Shown in pieces: positions 10,451 to 20,336 of a stretch of 64,000 nt of DNA. Each line of letters starts with the position of its first letter. The first letter of the stretch is position 1. Both the position numbers and the translations under genes were made by a program. Under the pieces are notes generated by a model. The model was given only the letters and a program-made list of their open reading frames with translations. It had not been told where the DNA came from and made no database searches. Source of the stretch: Pelobates cultripes (taxonomy: Eukaryota > Chordata > Amphibia > Anura > Pelobatidae); contig OW240915.1 in NCBI GenBank assembly GCA_933207985.1, positions 265,875,360 through 265,939,359 of the forward strand, in the 5' to 3' direction.

Positions 10451-10731
10451 AAAGTATATTCATATGCTACAAGTGTTTCTTTTTTTTTTATTCTCCAACC
10501 TTTTGAGTTTCTGTCTCTCTCACTCTCTCAATCTTCCCCAATGTGTATTTTCCCATTCTCTCCTTCTTTCATCTGACAACCCTTGTCTCCCATTTTGTGA
10601 CTCTTTAACACCAATAGTCATCCATCTGACCCAGTTCCGTCCTCCTCAACCCCCACTCAGCTGTGCATAAGCTTCACCTCACACTTTTCCTTCCAGTACA
10701 TTAATTGGTGTCTTCCATTATACACAATTGT

Positions 10732-10830
10732 TTAAAGGGAAACTATAGTCACCAGAACAACTACAACTTATTGAATTTGTTCTGGTGAGTAGAATCATTA
10801 CCTTAGCCATAAGGAATGCATGGTGGGTGC
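10732..10830. mobile_element. Partial TTAA MITE (CACCAGAACAAC subfamily)
   Basis: TTAAAGGGAAACTATAGTCA followed by a hairpin of CACCAGAACAACTAC with GTTCTGGTGAGTA. Its first 90 bp match the start of the elements at 17114 and 41484. The right half is missing or decayed. Confidence 0.65.
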
Positions 10831-11461
10831 TAATATTTTTACAGACATTTTGGGGGAGATTTATTAAAAGTGTTCTTAAAAAATGTCCTTGATTTTTTTT
10901 TTAAATCGAATGTTAGTATTTATTAAATGGTTTTAAAAATAATCTACAAAGTGTCTACTAAAATGTCGCCATCCATTTTTTTTTATTTTTGTAGAATTAT
11001 CCATTTCAGAAAAAACCCCCTGAAAAAAACAACTAATTTAGATTGGTGAAAAAAACCCTGAAAAAGAACACTTTTATATTGGAAAAAGGGATGGAAAGAT
11101 TGATAAAGTCATTATGGTGTACATTCAATGATGCCCACTCTTTCTAGAACAGCATTAAATGTCCTGAGGTCATTAAAGGGTTAACAAGAATATATATATA
11201 TTTATTTTATTATATAGCAGAGCACCGTGATTTGCAATCAACCTTTCATTGTAAGCCAAAAAAGAAAAATCTGTAGTGCCTGTTTTGGAATGTAAATGAT
11301 AAAGGAAAAATTTAAAGGTGACAGATCCATATTAAGGGACTTTCTATAGGCTTTGAAGTCACACTCAGGATTAAGGTTTTCACAAACATAACTTAGACTA
11401 GAGTCATATAGAAACATATCACTCTAACATGCATAACTGGCAAAGTGAATGTCATGTTTAC
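10831..11461. other. AT-rich intron
   Basis: No gene or clear repeat. Homopolymer-rich (A/T runs) between the partial MITE and the exon at 11462. Confidence 0.4.
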
Positions 11462-11491
11462 CTTTCTCCTTTGATTCTGTCTCCTTGTCAC
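11462..11491 (-). CDS. asph: asph internal exon, 30 nt (post-humbug exon)
   Basis: On the minus strand: acceptor TTTTTTAGCAG, then a phase-1 exon reading (G)DKETESKEK(G), then donor GTAAACATG. Length 30 nt, so it can be skipped without a frame change. Human ASPH has a charged ETNRKTDDPEQK segment at this point, just before the Lys-rich start of the TPR region. The size and charge pattern fit, but sequence identity is low. This exon would be used only by the full hydroxylase form, because it lies downstream of the humbug-type terminal exon. Confidence 0.72.
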
Positions 11492-12208
11492 CTGCTAAAA
11501 AAGCAAAACACAATTTATAACTTACAGTATTAAGCAAAAAATAACTTTTTTAAACATTTATAAAATAACCAAAAACTCCTTTGGTATAGACAACGTTACA
11601 CATTAATAACAGTTAAATGGATTCTGTCAAGTCAGAATGAATAGATTGATGTTCATTTCAAATAAACCCATTCAAATCTGTTTTCTTGTCTAGTTAAACA
11701 ACTGGAAGTTGTTGAGAGATTGACACTTGGAACACTTAAGAAAAACAGAGAATATAAATGTTTGGCTCTTTATTGCACAAATATTTTGTTTATATTATAT
11801 AAAAATCTGAGTATCGGATTTTCTTTTTTTTTTTTTTAAGATCAGATTTTAAAACTAGCATACCTATCTGCCAATCTTCCCTGCCCCCGTTCCAAGAAGA
11901 GGTGGACAGGAAAGGAAGCTGGATGCACGAGGCAGGCTCACTTGGCTAAGGGCAAGCACACCTGGTTAAGGGGCAGGCTGACTGACAGCCAGTCACTTCA
12001 AGGCAGACCGTGCACGGAGCACTGCTGAAGCAGAACAGGTCCTCAGAACATAATTTTGCTGGGACAGTATCCCAAAATGTGCGACTGTCCCAGAAAATTC
12101 AGGATTGTTGGCACCTATGATTAGCACTAGTGATTTGGGGTATGGATAGTAAAAGGTATGGATTCATCTCACATGCTAGTAATTAAATTATGCATGATCT
12201 ATGGAATA
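11492..12208. other. Intron without recognised content
   Basis: AT-rich sequence with T runs (about 11820-11837) and a GC-richer patch at 11880-12110 that looks like an old repeat. No splice-bounded exon found. Confidence 0.4.
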
Positions 12209-12499
12209 CATGTGTACATAGGCATGCGCACGGGAGGACCTGACACAGGAGGGGGCCCATTGGCTTGCCCACAATGCCGCCGGGTGCGAGGCCCCTCCTG
12301 TCAGTCTGCCTTGACGGAGATCCAGCCTCAGTCTGCAGCTCCGCCGGGAGTGAGCTGCAGACTGAGGTGTCTCGCGATCTCCAGCCTGTTAGAGCGTTAC
12401 CACGGCAACGCTCTGCCTGGAGATCGTGAGACTCACCATGTGGTCTGCAGCTCACTCCCGGTGAAGCTGCAGACTGAAGACAGAGGACTACCAGGGAAG

Positions 12500-13360
12500 G
12501 TATTTAAACCCCCCTCTACCCCCTGTCACTTACTGCCCCCCCACCCTACCCCCTGCCACTGCCCCTCTACCCCAACCCCTGTCACTACCCCCCTAAACCC
12601 TGTCACTACCCCTCTACCCCCCTAGCCCCTGTCACTACCCCTCTACCCCTTAACTCCTGTCACTGCCCTAAACCCTGTCACTGCCCTCCTACCCCCCAAC
12701 CCCTGTCCCTGCCCTCTACCCCTAACCCCTGTCACTACCCCTAGCCCCTGTCCTACCCCTCTACCTCTTAGCCTGCCCACTGCCCCTAACTGCTGCCACT
12801 ACCCCTAACCACTGTCACTGCCCCTCTACCCCCTAAGCCCCCTACCCCCAACTCCTGTCACCTGTCATACCCCTCTATTAGCCTGTCCACCCCTCCCTAG
12901 GCCCCCTGTCACTGCCCCCTCTATCCTTACCCCCTAGCCATGTCCCCTGCCCCCCACCCTGCCTCCCCACCCCTGTCACTGCCCCTACTCTCACCCCTGT
13001 CTGCCCCTCCTAGCCCCTAACCCCTGTCACTACCACTCTACCCCCTAAACCCTGGCTCTACCCCTTTAACCCATGTCACTGCCTCCCACTTAACCCATAT
13101 GTCTGCCTCTCTCCACCCCTTAACCCCTGTTGCTCCCCTCCACTCCCCCAGCCTGTCACTGCCCCTACCCCTAACCCTGTCACTACCCCCCTACCCCCCT
13201 TACCCCAGTCACTACCCCTCTACCATCCCTAACCCTGTCACTAACCATCAGCCCCACTCCTCCACACCCCTATGTGGCTCCTCACACCCCCTTAGCTGCC
13301 CCTCCACACCCCTACCCCCTGTCGCTGCCCCTCCACACCCCTAACCCCTGTCGCCCACAC
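12500..13360. repeat. C/T-rich minisatellite
   Basis: Dozens of imperfect units built from CCCCTGTCACTACCCCTCTA-like words on the plus strand. They lie entirely within the hAT element at 12217-13681. The open frames over it (Pro/Ser/Thr-rich) are repeat artefacts. Confidence 0.85.
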
Positions 13361-13560
13361 AGTGCAACCCTCACAATCATACACACTGCATCCCTCACAA
13401 TTACACACACTGTACCCCTCACACACTGCATCCCTCACAATTATATACACTGTATCCCACACACACTGAATCCCTCACAATTACACACACTGCACCTTTC
13501 ACAATTACACACACACTGTACCCCTCCCAATCACACACACACACTGCACCTATGTATATT
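13361..13560. repeat. CACA-rich short tandem array
   Basis: Units of roughly 28 bp (TGCATCCCTCACAATTACAC and variants) repeated about six times, then a GT/TA run to about 13610. Part of the same hAT element. Confidence 0.75.
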
Positions 13561-13689
13561 TGTATTTGTATACATATATGTGTGTATGTGTGTGTATGTG
13601 TATATAAAAATGCATATACACGTGGCGTGTGTTTGTGCTTTAAGGTGCACACCCTAATGCAACAGGCTGCGCACGCCTATGCATGTGTA

Positions 13690-14600
13690 TAGAAATGGGT
13701 CATAGAATGAGGTCAGGCCTGACCCACACTTTTTTTTTTCCGATGAGAGCTCTGAATCAATATGGAACCGAAATAGCTTTAACACAGGTCAGTCAGTAAG
13801 CATCTCAGCTATCCTTAAGCATCAATTACAACCCATAATCTGGACATTAGAGATCCTTAGCCTATAAATACATTTCTTATTTTCTATAAACAGCTTTACA
13901 GCACTCTGCTAATGCTAAATTACTATGACATTTAACGTCAGAGTCCTTAACATGTTAAAGATTAATCTGTTAGACAGATAAAGAAGCAATATATATAACA
14001 AAATATACTGTGTAGTAAACTACCAGATCGAAGGTCAATTGATTTGCAAAAGTCTCCAGAACCCACAGGTTGAGATTATTTATAAATACACACTACACTT
14101 TTATCTTTCTACGTATTTTAGGCTCAAACCGGTGTGATGGATTAATGTAGAAGTTAAGGGTTAATGTTAATGTTCTAAGAAAGTATTAAGGTAGTGTAGG
14201 AGATAGTTAGTGAAGGGTAGTGTAGAAGTTAATAGGAAGATCTTATTGCTAGGGTAGAATTGGGACATACATTATTAGATTCAGGAATATTACTTACACA
14301 AGTGCCATGGGCAGACCAGGCCATGCATGTTCCAGTTCAAAAAATTATATATATATTCATACATATGCAAATCATATGCACACAAGTTACACATGCAAAT
14401 CATATGCACACAATCTCTTTCTGAAGCTTGTGTCTTCCACTTCTTATAACACAGAATGGTGTGTTTACATTTGATCTCATGGGTCTGTAGCAATAAAATT
14501 CACAGCAATATAATGGTATGAATTAAAGAAGAAAAAAAAAAAACAATAAAAACCCTCCCCTCAGACCACTTTAGATGTCTTGGGGTACAACAGAGCAAGG
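13690..14600. other. Intron without recognised content
   Basis: AT-rich. Contains a short direct repeat of ACATGCAAATCATATGCACA near 14365 and 14393. No exon or transposon end recognised. Confidence 0.4.
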
Positions 14601-14626
14601 AAACCTACACCAAAGTTTGCATATAT

Positions 14627-15468
14627 ATGCTTTCAAAGCAGTTTTTAAGACTAAAACGGAATTGTACTGAAGATAGAGAATATCTAAATCAAACTGATGT
14701 TTTAAAATGTAAATTTGTCGAAAAGGGATATGATAGAGACAAATTGGAGGAAGTTAAGAAGGAGATTGGAGAAAAGGATAGACGGCTCCTATTACAATAT
14801 AAAACAAAAAATTTAAATGAGGAAGAAGGAAAAATTCCCTTAATTTTTAATTTTAGCTCTAATAATTATGCACTACGGAAAACAATCAATAGACATTGGC
14901 ATATATTGAAAGAAGATATAGAAATACTTCCGTTTTTAAATCCTAAACCCAAATTTATCTTTAGAGGAGCAAGAAATTTTAAACAGATTTTAACTAAAAG
15001 TTTTTTAGATAAAAATGAAGTTAAAGACAAAAAAATTTTTTACAAGGGAGTAAAGGGTTCAATTATTGAGGTAACTGCAGAGGTTGCAGTTTTAGATCTA
15101 ATGGTAGGCGGAAAGTAGAAAAATTCACTTCTTCTGTTACAAAAAAAGAATTTCCTATACGTCCTTTTATTACATGTGAAACTAAAGATGTGGTCTACAT
15201 GTTGATTTGCCAGTGTGGCTATCAATATGTGGGTAAGACCTCACGCTCTTTAAAAACAAGAATTAGGGAACATATCTATAATATCCAAAGGAAATTTATG
15301 AACCACAGTGTATCAAAGCATTATTTAGAGGTACACAATGGAGATCCTAGAGGTATTTAATTTATTGGTATAGATAAAATTCACATTCACTGGAGAGGTG
15401 GAGATAAAGATGGCACTTTGGGTCCACAGGGGTTAAATGTTGATTTTGAGATTAATACATTTATCTAA
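14627..15468 (+). pseudogene. C-terminal fragment of a Penelope-like element RT with GIY-YIG domain
   Basis: The frame from 14627 to 15118 carries features of the RT thumb/linker region of Penelope-like elements: a start like LKRNCTEDREYLNQ, then RKTINRHWHILKEDIEILP and FRGARNFKQILTKSF. A frameshift near 15060-15085 breaks the expected Cys-rich CxxC spot; CRGC is readable in another frame. The next frame continues with VYMLICQCGYQYVGKTS and TRIREHIYNI, a GIY-YIG endonuclease core. A stop lies at about 15358. The end is LGPQGLNVDFEINTFI and a stop at 15466-15468. The N-terminal RT core is missing. It is a dead copy in the opposite orientation to asph. Confidence 0.85.
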
Positions 15469-15837
15469 TTATAATCTCTTTTTCCCCCTCTTTTTTTTTT
15501 TCTCTGACATGATTTATAATAACAATTCTATGATTTTCCTTATATTTTATATATTATATTTTTTTATTCAAGCTTAGGTGTATGTATTTTATATTTATTT
15601 ATATGTTTTTAAGACTGTTTAATATATTCTCTGGTATGATTCATAATAACAATTCTGCTATTCTCTTTATACTTTATGTACTATATTTTTACTAAAGCCT
15701 GGTTTTATGTATCTTATCCTTATACATAACATGTGTTTATGTGCTTTTTGATTTTGCTGTTCGCATGATAATAACTATAAGTTAAAGATTAAATGATTGT
15801 TTAATATATGGTACGTGTAAATTTTGGAAATATTAAG
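15469..15837. other. T-rich 3' flank of the Penelope-like copy
   Basis: Contains two diverged copies of a segment ending in CATGATTTATAATAACAATTC / TGATTCATAATAACAATTCT (about 15507 and 15637). Probably the 3' untranslated part of the element. Confidence 0.45.
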
Positions 15838-16210
15838 CTAGGACGTCATGCGTCATCTCTAGACGTCCCGACGCCTTTTCCGGAAGTATGTAGACAGAAC
15901 CGGAAGTGAGTACGTCGGGACGTGAGGACGCGGGCTGACGTCATGACGCCCACGTCGAAACCGGAAGACCAGCAGTGTGCCGCAAAAGCGCGCCAAATAT
16001 ACAAATAAAAGGATGGAAACCTTGGAGGAATGGAATACTCCTGACGAAGGCGAGAGCCGAAACGCGTAGAGAGGACTGGACTTTTTAATTGTGTGTGACT
16101 TTTTCCAATATATATTTTATTTTTTTATTTTATCTACTGTTTAATAAATTTTTGTGTAACCCCCTACATTCTGCGTCCTGAATGAACTTGGAGGTACCAG
16201 ATACAGTTTA
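15838..16210 (+). mobile_element. Terminal (pLTR-like) region of the Penelope-like element
   Basis: GC-rich segment with several ACGTC/GACGT words and GGAAGT boxes (15840-15975), then a hammerhead-like motif at 16036-16076 and an AT-rich tail. Penelope-like elements are known to carry hammerhead ribozymes in their terminal repeats, which supports this assignment. Boundaries are approximate. Confidence 0.6.
16036..16076 (+). ncRNA. Hammerhead ribozyme motif (Penelope-associated)
   Basis: The conserved core is visible in order: CTGACGA (16041-16047, consensus CUGANGA), stem II GGC/GCC with a GAGA loop (16049-16058), GAAA (16059-16062), a very short stem III in ACGCGT (16062-16067), and UA cleavage site (16067-16068). 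A short stem I is formed by CTC (16038-16040) and GAG (16069-16071). A single A (16048) at the base of stem II is unpaired. The two-base-pair stem III is like that of other Penelope/retrozyme hammerheads, which tend to act as dimers. Activity is inferred only. Confidence 0.68.
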
Positions 16211-16856
16211 TTGGAGTTCCTGACAGAAGTCTTGTTTTTCCATTTATCCAAGGCATGAAGTTTGAGCCAGCTTTTATAGTGGCTCCATATATGTGAGTGA
16301 GACCAACACCTGATGGTTTATAATTTTACCTTAACTATATTACCCTATGTCTCTCTTTTTCTGATTATTTTTTCAGATTGATTGACTGCAATTTGGGTAT
16401 TGTTACTTATTTACTCTGAGTGCTCTCACCATTTTCTGTTTTTATTTTATCACTTGTTGTATTTGTGGTAGTGTGGCCCACGAAGGTGATTGTAGCACCA
16501 TTATATTGTAGGAAATTTTTATCTATTTTGTATTTATAATAAATAACAGTGGCAATATATTTCTCAAGCAGTACAACTTTTAAGGATAGGATAAAATTGA
16601 GGATTAGTTTAAAATTTTGAGGCTTAAATGTTAATTCCCTCTGCAAACCTCTTTGTGGAAAGTGATCAGTAAGAATGCAGAGAGTATCAGCATGCACAGA
16701 CACCCTGCCCCCTCAAGACTCAAGAAACATATATTTCCATGCATTTTGGTACAAGCTAATTACAGTAACAGTCTGGTTGGTAGAAAACTAGAAAATTGGC
16801 TTAAGGGTCCTGAAAAGTTTTCCAATTCTGAGAGCATATAAGTGTTTGAATCTCTT
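16211..16856. other. Intron without recognised content
   Basis: AT-rich. A frame on the minus strand (16407-16703) has no recognisable domain and no splice context; it is not called as a gene. Confidence 0.4.
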
Positions 16857-17060
16857 GCTGAAAGGGACACTCCAGGCACCAAAACAACTTCATCTAAATG
16901 AAGCTGTTATGGTGCCCAGAGGCACTCTTACTTCAAGAGGTTAAACCATTTGTGAATGGGACGTCACAATCAGCTCCTGCCCGGCAGCACTCCAAAGTGA
17001 AATTTCAGTAGCCAGATGCCACATGGGAGAAGTGTACATCACCGCTGGTTTTAATGCAGC
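16857..17060. mobile_element. Partial MITE (GGCACCAAAACAAC subfamily)
   Basis: Starts AAAGGGACACTCCAGGCACC and folds back through CAACTTCATCT/AAATGAAGCTGTT to GGTGCCC. Related to the element interrupted by the LINE at 27.0 kb. The right end is not visible. Confidence 0.6.
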
Positions 17061-17113
17061 GGTTGATCAGTTTATACACACACATTGCCACACACACTCA
17101 TGCAAGTTATAAT

Positions 17114-17711
17114 TTAAAGGGACACTATAGTCACCAGAACAACCACAGCTTATTGAATTTGTTCTGGTGAGTAGATTCATTAACTTCAGGCTTTTTGCTG
17201 TAAACACTGTCTTTTCAGAGAAAATGAAGTGTTTACATTACAGCCTAGTGATAACTTCACTGGCCACTCCTCAGATAGCTGTTAGAGATCCTTCCTGTGT
17301 CATGGCTGCCTAAAATGCATCCAAACATTCAGTATCTCCTCCCTCTGCATGCAGACACTGAACTTTCCTCATAGAGATTCATTGATTCAATTCATATCTA
17401 TGAGGAGATGCTGATTGGCCGGGGCTGTGTTTGAATCATGCTGGCTCTGCCCCTGATCTGCCTCCTTGTCAGTCTCAGCTAATCCTATGGGGAAGCATTG
17501 TGATTGGATCAGGCCACCACTTCTGATGATGTCAGCAGACTGCTTGTTTTTTTGAGGCAAAAGCATGAAGAGCTACAGCTTCAGGCTTGAATCCAGTAAG
17601 ATTTTGCTATATTTATGGAGGCATGAGGGGCCAGGGGGGCTAGATGGTGATTTTAACACTATAGGGTCAGGAATACAGGTTTGTTTTCCTGGCCCTATAG
17701 TGATCCTTTAA
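17114..17711. mobile_element. TTAA MITE, full length 598 bp
   Basis: TTAA at both ends: TTAAAGGGACACTATAGTCA at the left and CTATAGTGATCCTTTAA at the right. Terminal hairpins CACCAGAACAACCAC/GTTCTGGTGAG (left) and CTATAGGGTCAGGAATAC/GGCCCTATAG (right). The middle includes AGAGATTCATTGATTCAATT. The same layout occurs at 41484-41950. Confidence 0.8.
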
Positions 17712-18402
17712 TAATTTCTAGCTAACCTTATGCCTTAATACATTTCGGGTGGAAGAAGATGGCTTTCCTAGGGACTGCAGCAGGAGCTAGCGAAGACTGA
17801 TGGGAATATGTAGCTGGTCCAGGTTCTCTTCCACCTCCCTATGCCACTGCTGCCCCCTCCTCGTGGCTCCCTGTTAGATAAGAGGCAGAGACCTGTATGC
17901 ACTTCCTCCTAGTAAAGATGATGAACAACTGGTCTGTTAAAGGGCTGGGGCACTCGACTGGGCCCATTTTCAGAGGGCCATTGGGTAGCCCTAAGTGTAT
18001 GATCCCCTTGTGACATGCAGAACAGCCAGTGATCTTGGGTATTCTGCCACTGGATAAGTATTTAGTGTTGTTGTTTCTCCCCCTCCTCCCCCAATGTTTG
18101 GAGGGTCCATGGCATGCATGTACACCAAGGCTGAATTTTCAATGGCTTATGGACAGTGGAAATTCTGAGTCATGTATAGATTATATATGTAACAGAATCT
18201 ATCTCTGACAGTGTCACAAACTTTGAAGTCTGTCTCTATTTCCATTCTTGTGTGAATGGAATTTACATATGCATAGCATGGCAATTACAGTCATTGTGCT
18301 GAGTTTTATCAATAGTCTTCTCCAGATCCCCTCCCACCCTTTTGAGAAATTATGTTTTATGGTGTTTTGGAATTACTTATTTGTTACACTGCACCAATAA
18401 AT
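17712..18402. other. Intron without recognised content
   Basis: Mixed-composition sequence; no exon or repeat end recognised. Confidence 0.4.
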
Positions 18403-18505
18403 AAATATATATATATATATATAAAATATATATTTATTGTTTGGTTGTATAACAATAAGTTGCATATCCTTGTGCTAAAAAAAAAAAAATATATATATAT
18501 ATTAT
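18403..18505. repeat. AT microsatellites and A run
   Basis: TA run at 18403-18433, then an A run and a second TA run at 18477-18503. Confidence 0.85.
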
Positions 18506-18626
18506 GTTCCCTTGTCCCCTGATCATGAGTGTGGTCTTTGTTTTTTGGGACATGGTAACAGACTGTTGACCTGTGCACTGATAGTTAAGTCACTTGGGCT
18601 TCTGAGCACAAAACATCTATTGTAAA

Positions 18627-18984
18627 CAGTGGCGTACACACTCTCCCCTGTGTGCTTCCTCTTCAGCTCCCTCGCGCACCGCGTAGGGATGCCGGCACCG
18701 GAAGATGACGTCATCTTCTGGCTCCAGCATCAGTGCGGTGCGCGAAGGAGCTGAAGAGGAAGCATTCAGGGGAGAGTGCTCCCTCGCGCGCCGGCCGCCC
18801 AGACAGCCCGCCCGCCCGCTGGGGTCTGCAGGGCCAGCCTCGGGGGAGCCTGAGGTGGCCGCCTCCTGGGCTCCCCAGAAAAGGAGAGGCTGGCCCTGTG
18901 GGTACATACCGGGTCGCAGGGGCGGCCGGGCACCCTGGTGGGCCGGGCCCGGTCGCAGCTGCGACCCTGGTATGAACGCCACTG
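18627..18984. mobile_element. Palindromic hAT-like MITE
   Basis: Ends CAGTGGCGTACAC and its imperfect complement (TATGAACGCCACTG). The left part is a long palindrome of about 120 bp centred on TGACGTCA at 18706-18713, with arms GCTTCCTCTTCAGCTCC and GGAGCTGAAGAGGAAGC. The rest is GC-rich, with GGTCGCAGCTGCGACC near the right end, a block also present in the element at 49980. No matching 8-bp target duplication was found. Confidence 0.6.
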
Positions 18985-19049
18985 CCCACAGTATTAGGGA
19001 GCTAACTACCAAAAGGCTGAAAGACCATGTCTACAAAACAGTGAGCAGC

Positions 19050-19355
19050 CAGTGACTGCTCATGGTTAAAAAAAAAAAGTAAAAAAAAAAAAAAAAAAGC
19101 CCCTAGTGTCCCCACTCCCAAGCCCCCACCCGTGCCACGCAAGTGGGAGACCTAGCGTGTGTGTCCCCTGGCCCCATCCATGAGTGGCGGGTGGGGGCCC
19201 TAAATAAAAATGGGGGGAACCTATTGTCCCTCACCCCAGCCCCCACCCATGAGCGGTGGGGGCTGGCCTTAATTAAAATGGTGAGAGGGAACCCTCAGGG
19301 CACTATAGTGCCAGGAAAACAAGTATGTTTTCCTGGCACTATAGTGGTCCTTTAA
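19050..19355. mobile_element. Fragmentary MITE with repeated CCCCACCC/GGGTGGGGG units
   Basis: Two tandem copies of a roughly 75-bp unit (GCCCCCACCC...GAGCGGTGGGGGC) precede a hairpin of GTGCCAGGAAAACA/TGTTTTCCTGGCACTATAG and a right end GGTCCTTTAA (TTAA 19352-19355). This is the right half of a TTAA MITE. Confidence 0.55.
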
Positions 19356-19726
19356 GGGGGTTGGGAATAGCATTAAAGTTAGGTGAATTAAGAGTTATGA
19401 GTGCAACTCTCCTGATCTCTATCAGTGGAATTAGATCAACCAAAGTGAAGGAATTAAGTTACAATTCTCGATTCAACCAAAATATAAAGAGATGTTTGGT
19501 TAATATGAACTGAATAGCATTTGAATGTTAGCAGAAATTATGCTGGGATTACCAAATTCGCCTTTTTGTGAACAAATTAATGGATACAAATTGGCTGAAA
19601 TTGCTTACCTTTGAAAATAGAACAGCATTTGTAATATACTCTTGGAAAAACACATCTGAGAGTTTTAAAAATTGTATTAGCTGTATCTGATAAATTTGCA
19701 GGAATGTGATGTGTGTAATATAACCT

Positions 19727-20275
19727 ATATATATTTAATACAATGTTAAACAAAAATTTGCACACCAGTCAAGCCATAAGACTTGCTTTCCCCACAGAAA
19801 TCACAAATTTGCAGTGATGTTACTACTGCAAAGGATTCTGGGTGGGCATATGCAAATTAGTTTAACAATCAATCACATTTTTGCCTCATTCTATTTTAAA
19901 CATGGATTCCTTTGGGTCTGTGTTTGCTGTATACAACAGCTTTGAAACAACTTAGGAAAAGATGCAAAACCAGTGATCCACTCGTGAACAGTTGATTCAT
20001 TTTTAATACAAATCATCAGCATGAGGTTGGTTACTGGTTTGCTATTGAGGCTTGGTAGTGCTTGGGAAGCGAAAACCAAAAAGGTTATGGTGGGGATAAA
20101 TTATGACTGAAACCCCCTTCCACCTGAAGTCTGTGGATAGTTAATACGATGTTAAACAAAAATCTGTTCTCCAGTCAAACCATAAGACTTGCTTTTCCCA
20201 CAGAAATCACACATTTGCAGTGATGTTACTACTGCAAAGGATTCTGGGTGGGCATATGCAAATTATTTTAACAAT
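19727..20275. repeat. Direct repeat pair of about 125 bp, 414 bp apart
   Basis: About 19727-19862 and about 20141-20272 share long identical stretches, including CATAAGACTTGCTTT, CAGTGATGTTACTACTGCAA and TTCTGGGTGGGCATATGCAA. The spacer holds the dispersed repeat also found at 5850-5980. It lies immediately 3' of the humbug-type poly(A) region. It could be LTR-like ends of an unknown element, or a local duplication. Confidence 0.65.
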
Positions 20276-20315
20276 AAAGAGCTTGTTACAGCAACATGAA
20301 ATAACACAGAAACCA

Positions 20316-20336
20316 TTTATTCCTCTGTATTTTATT
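20316..20336 (-). terminator. asph: Poly(A) signals of the humbug-type transcript
   Basis: Two AATAAA hexamers on the minus strand (20331-20336, 20316-20321), followed 15-40 nt downstream by TGTGTTATTTCATGTTGCTG-like GT-rich sequence. Confidence 0.65.

Larger units (their letters stand above)
12217..13681. mobile_element. hAT-type non-autonomous element with internal minisatellite
   Basis: Perfect 8-bp target duplication CATGTGTA at 12209-12216 and 13682-13689. Ends are near-inverted: CATAGGCATGCGCA on the left and TGCGCACGCCTATG on the right. An internal palindromic GC-rich part (about 12300-12470, with CTGCAGACTGAGG and its complement-like arms) precedes a roughly 850-bp pyrimidine-rich minisatellite. 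Then comes a CACACTGCATCCCTCACAATT-like array. No transposase frame is present. Confidence 0.85.

Noticed and set aside
12158..13657. Pro/Ser/Thr-rich frames
   Set aside because: Translation of the minisatellite inside the hAT element; no start context or domain.
18617..19055. Overlapping GC-rich frames on both strands
   Set aside because: They arise from a palindromic GC-rich MITE with few stop codons; no homology recognised.
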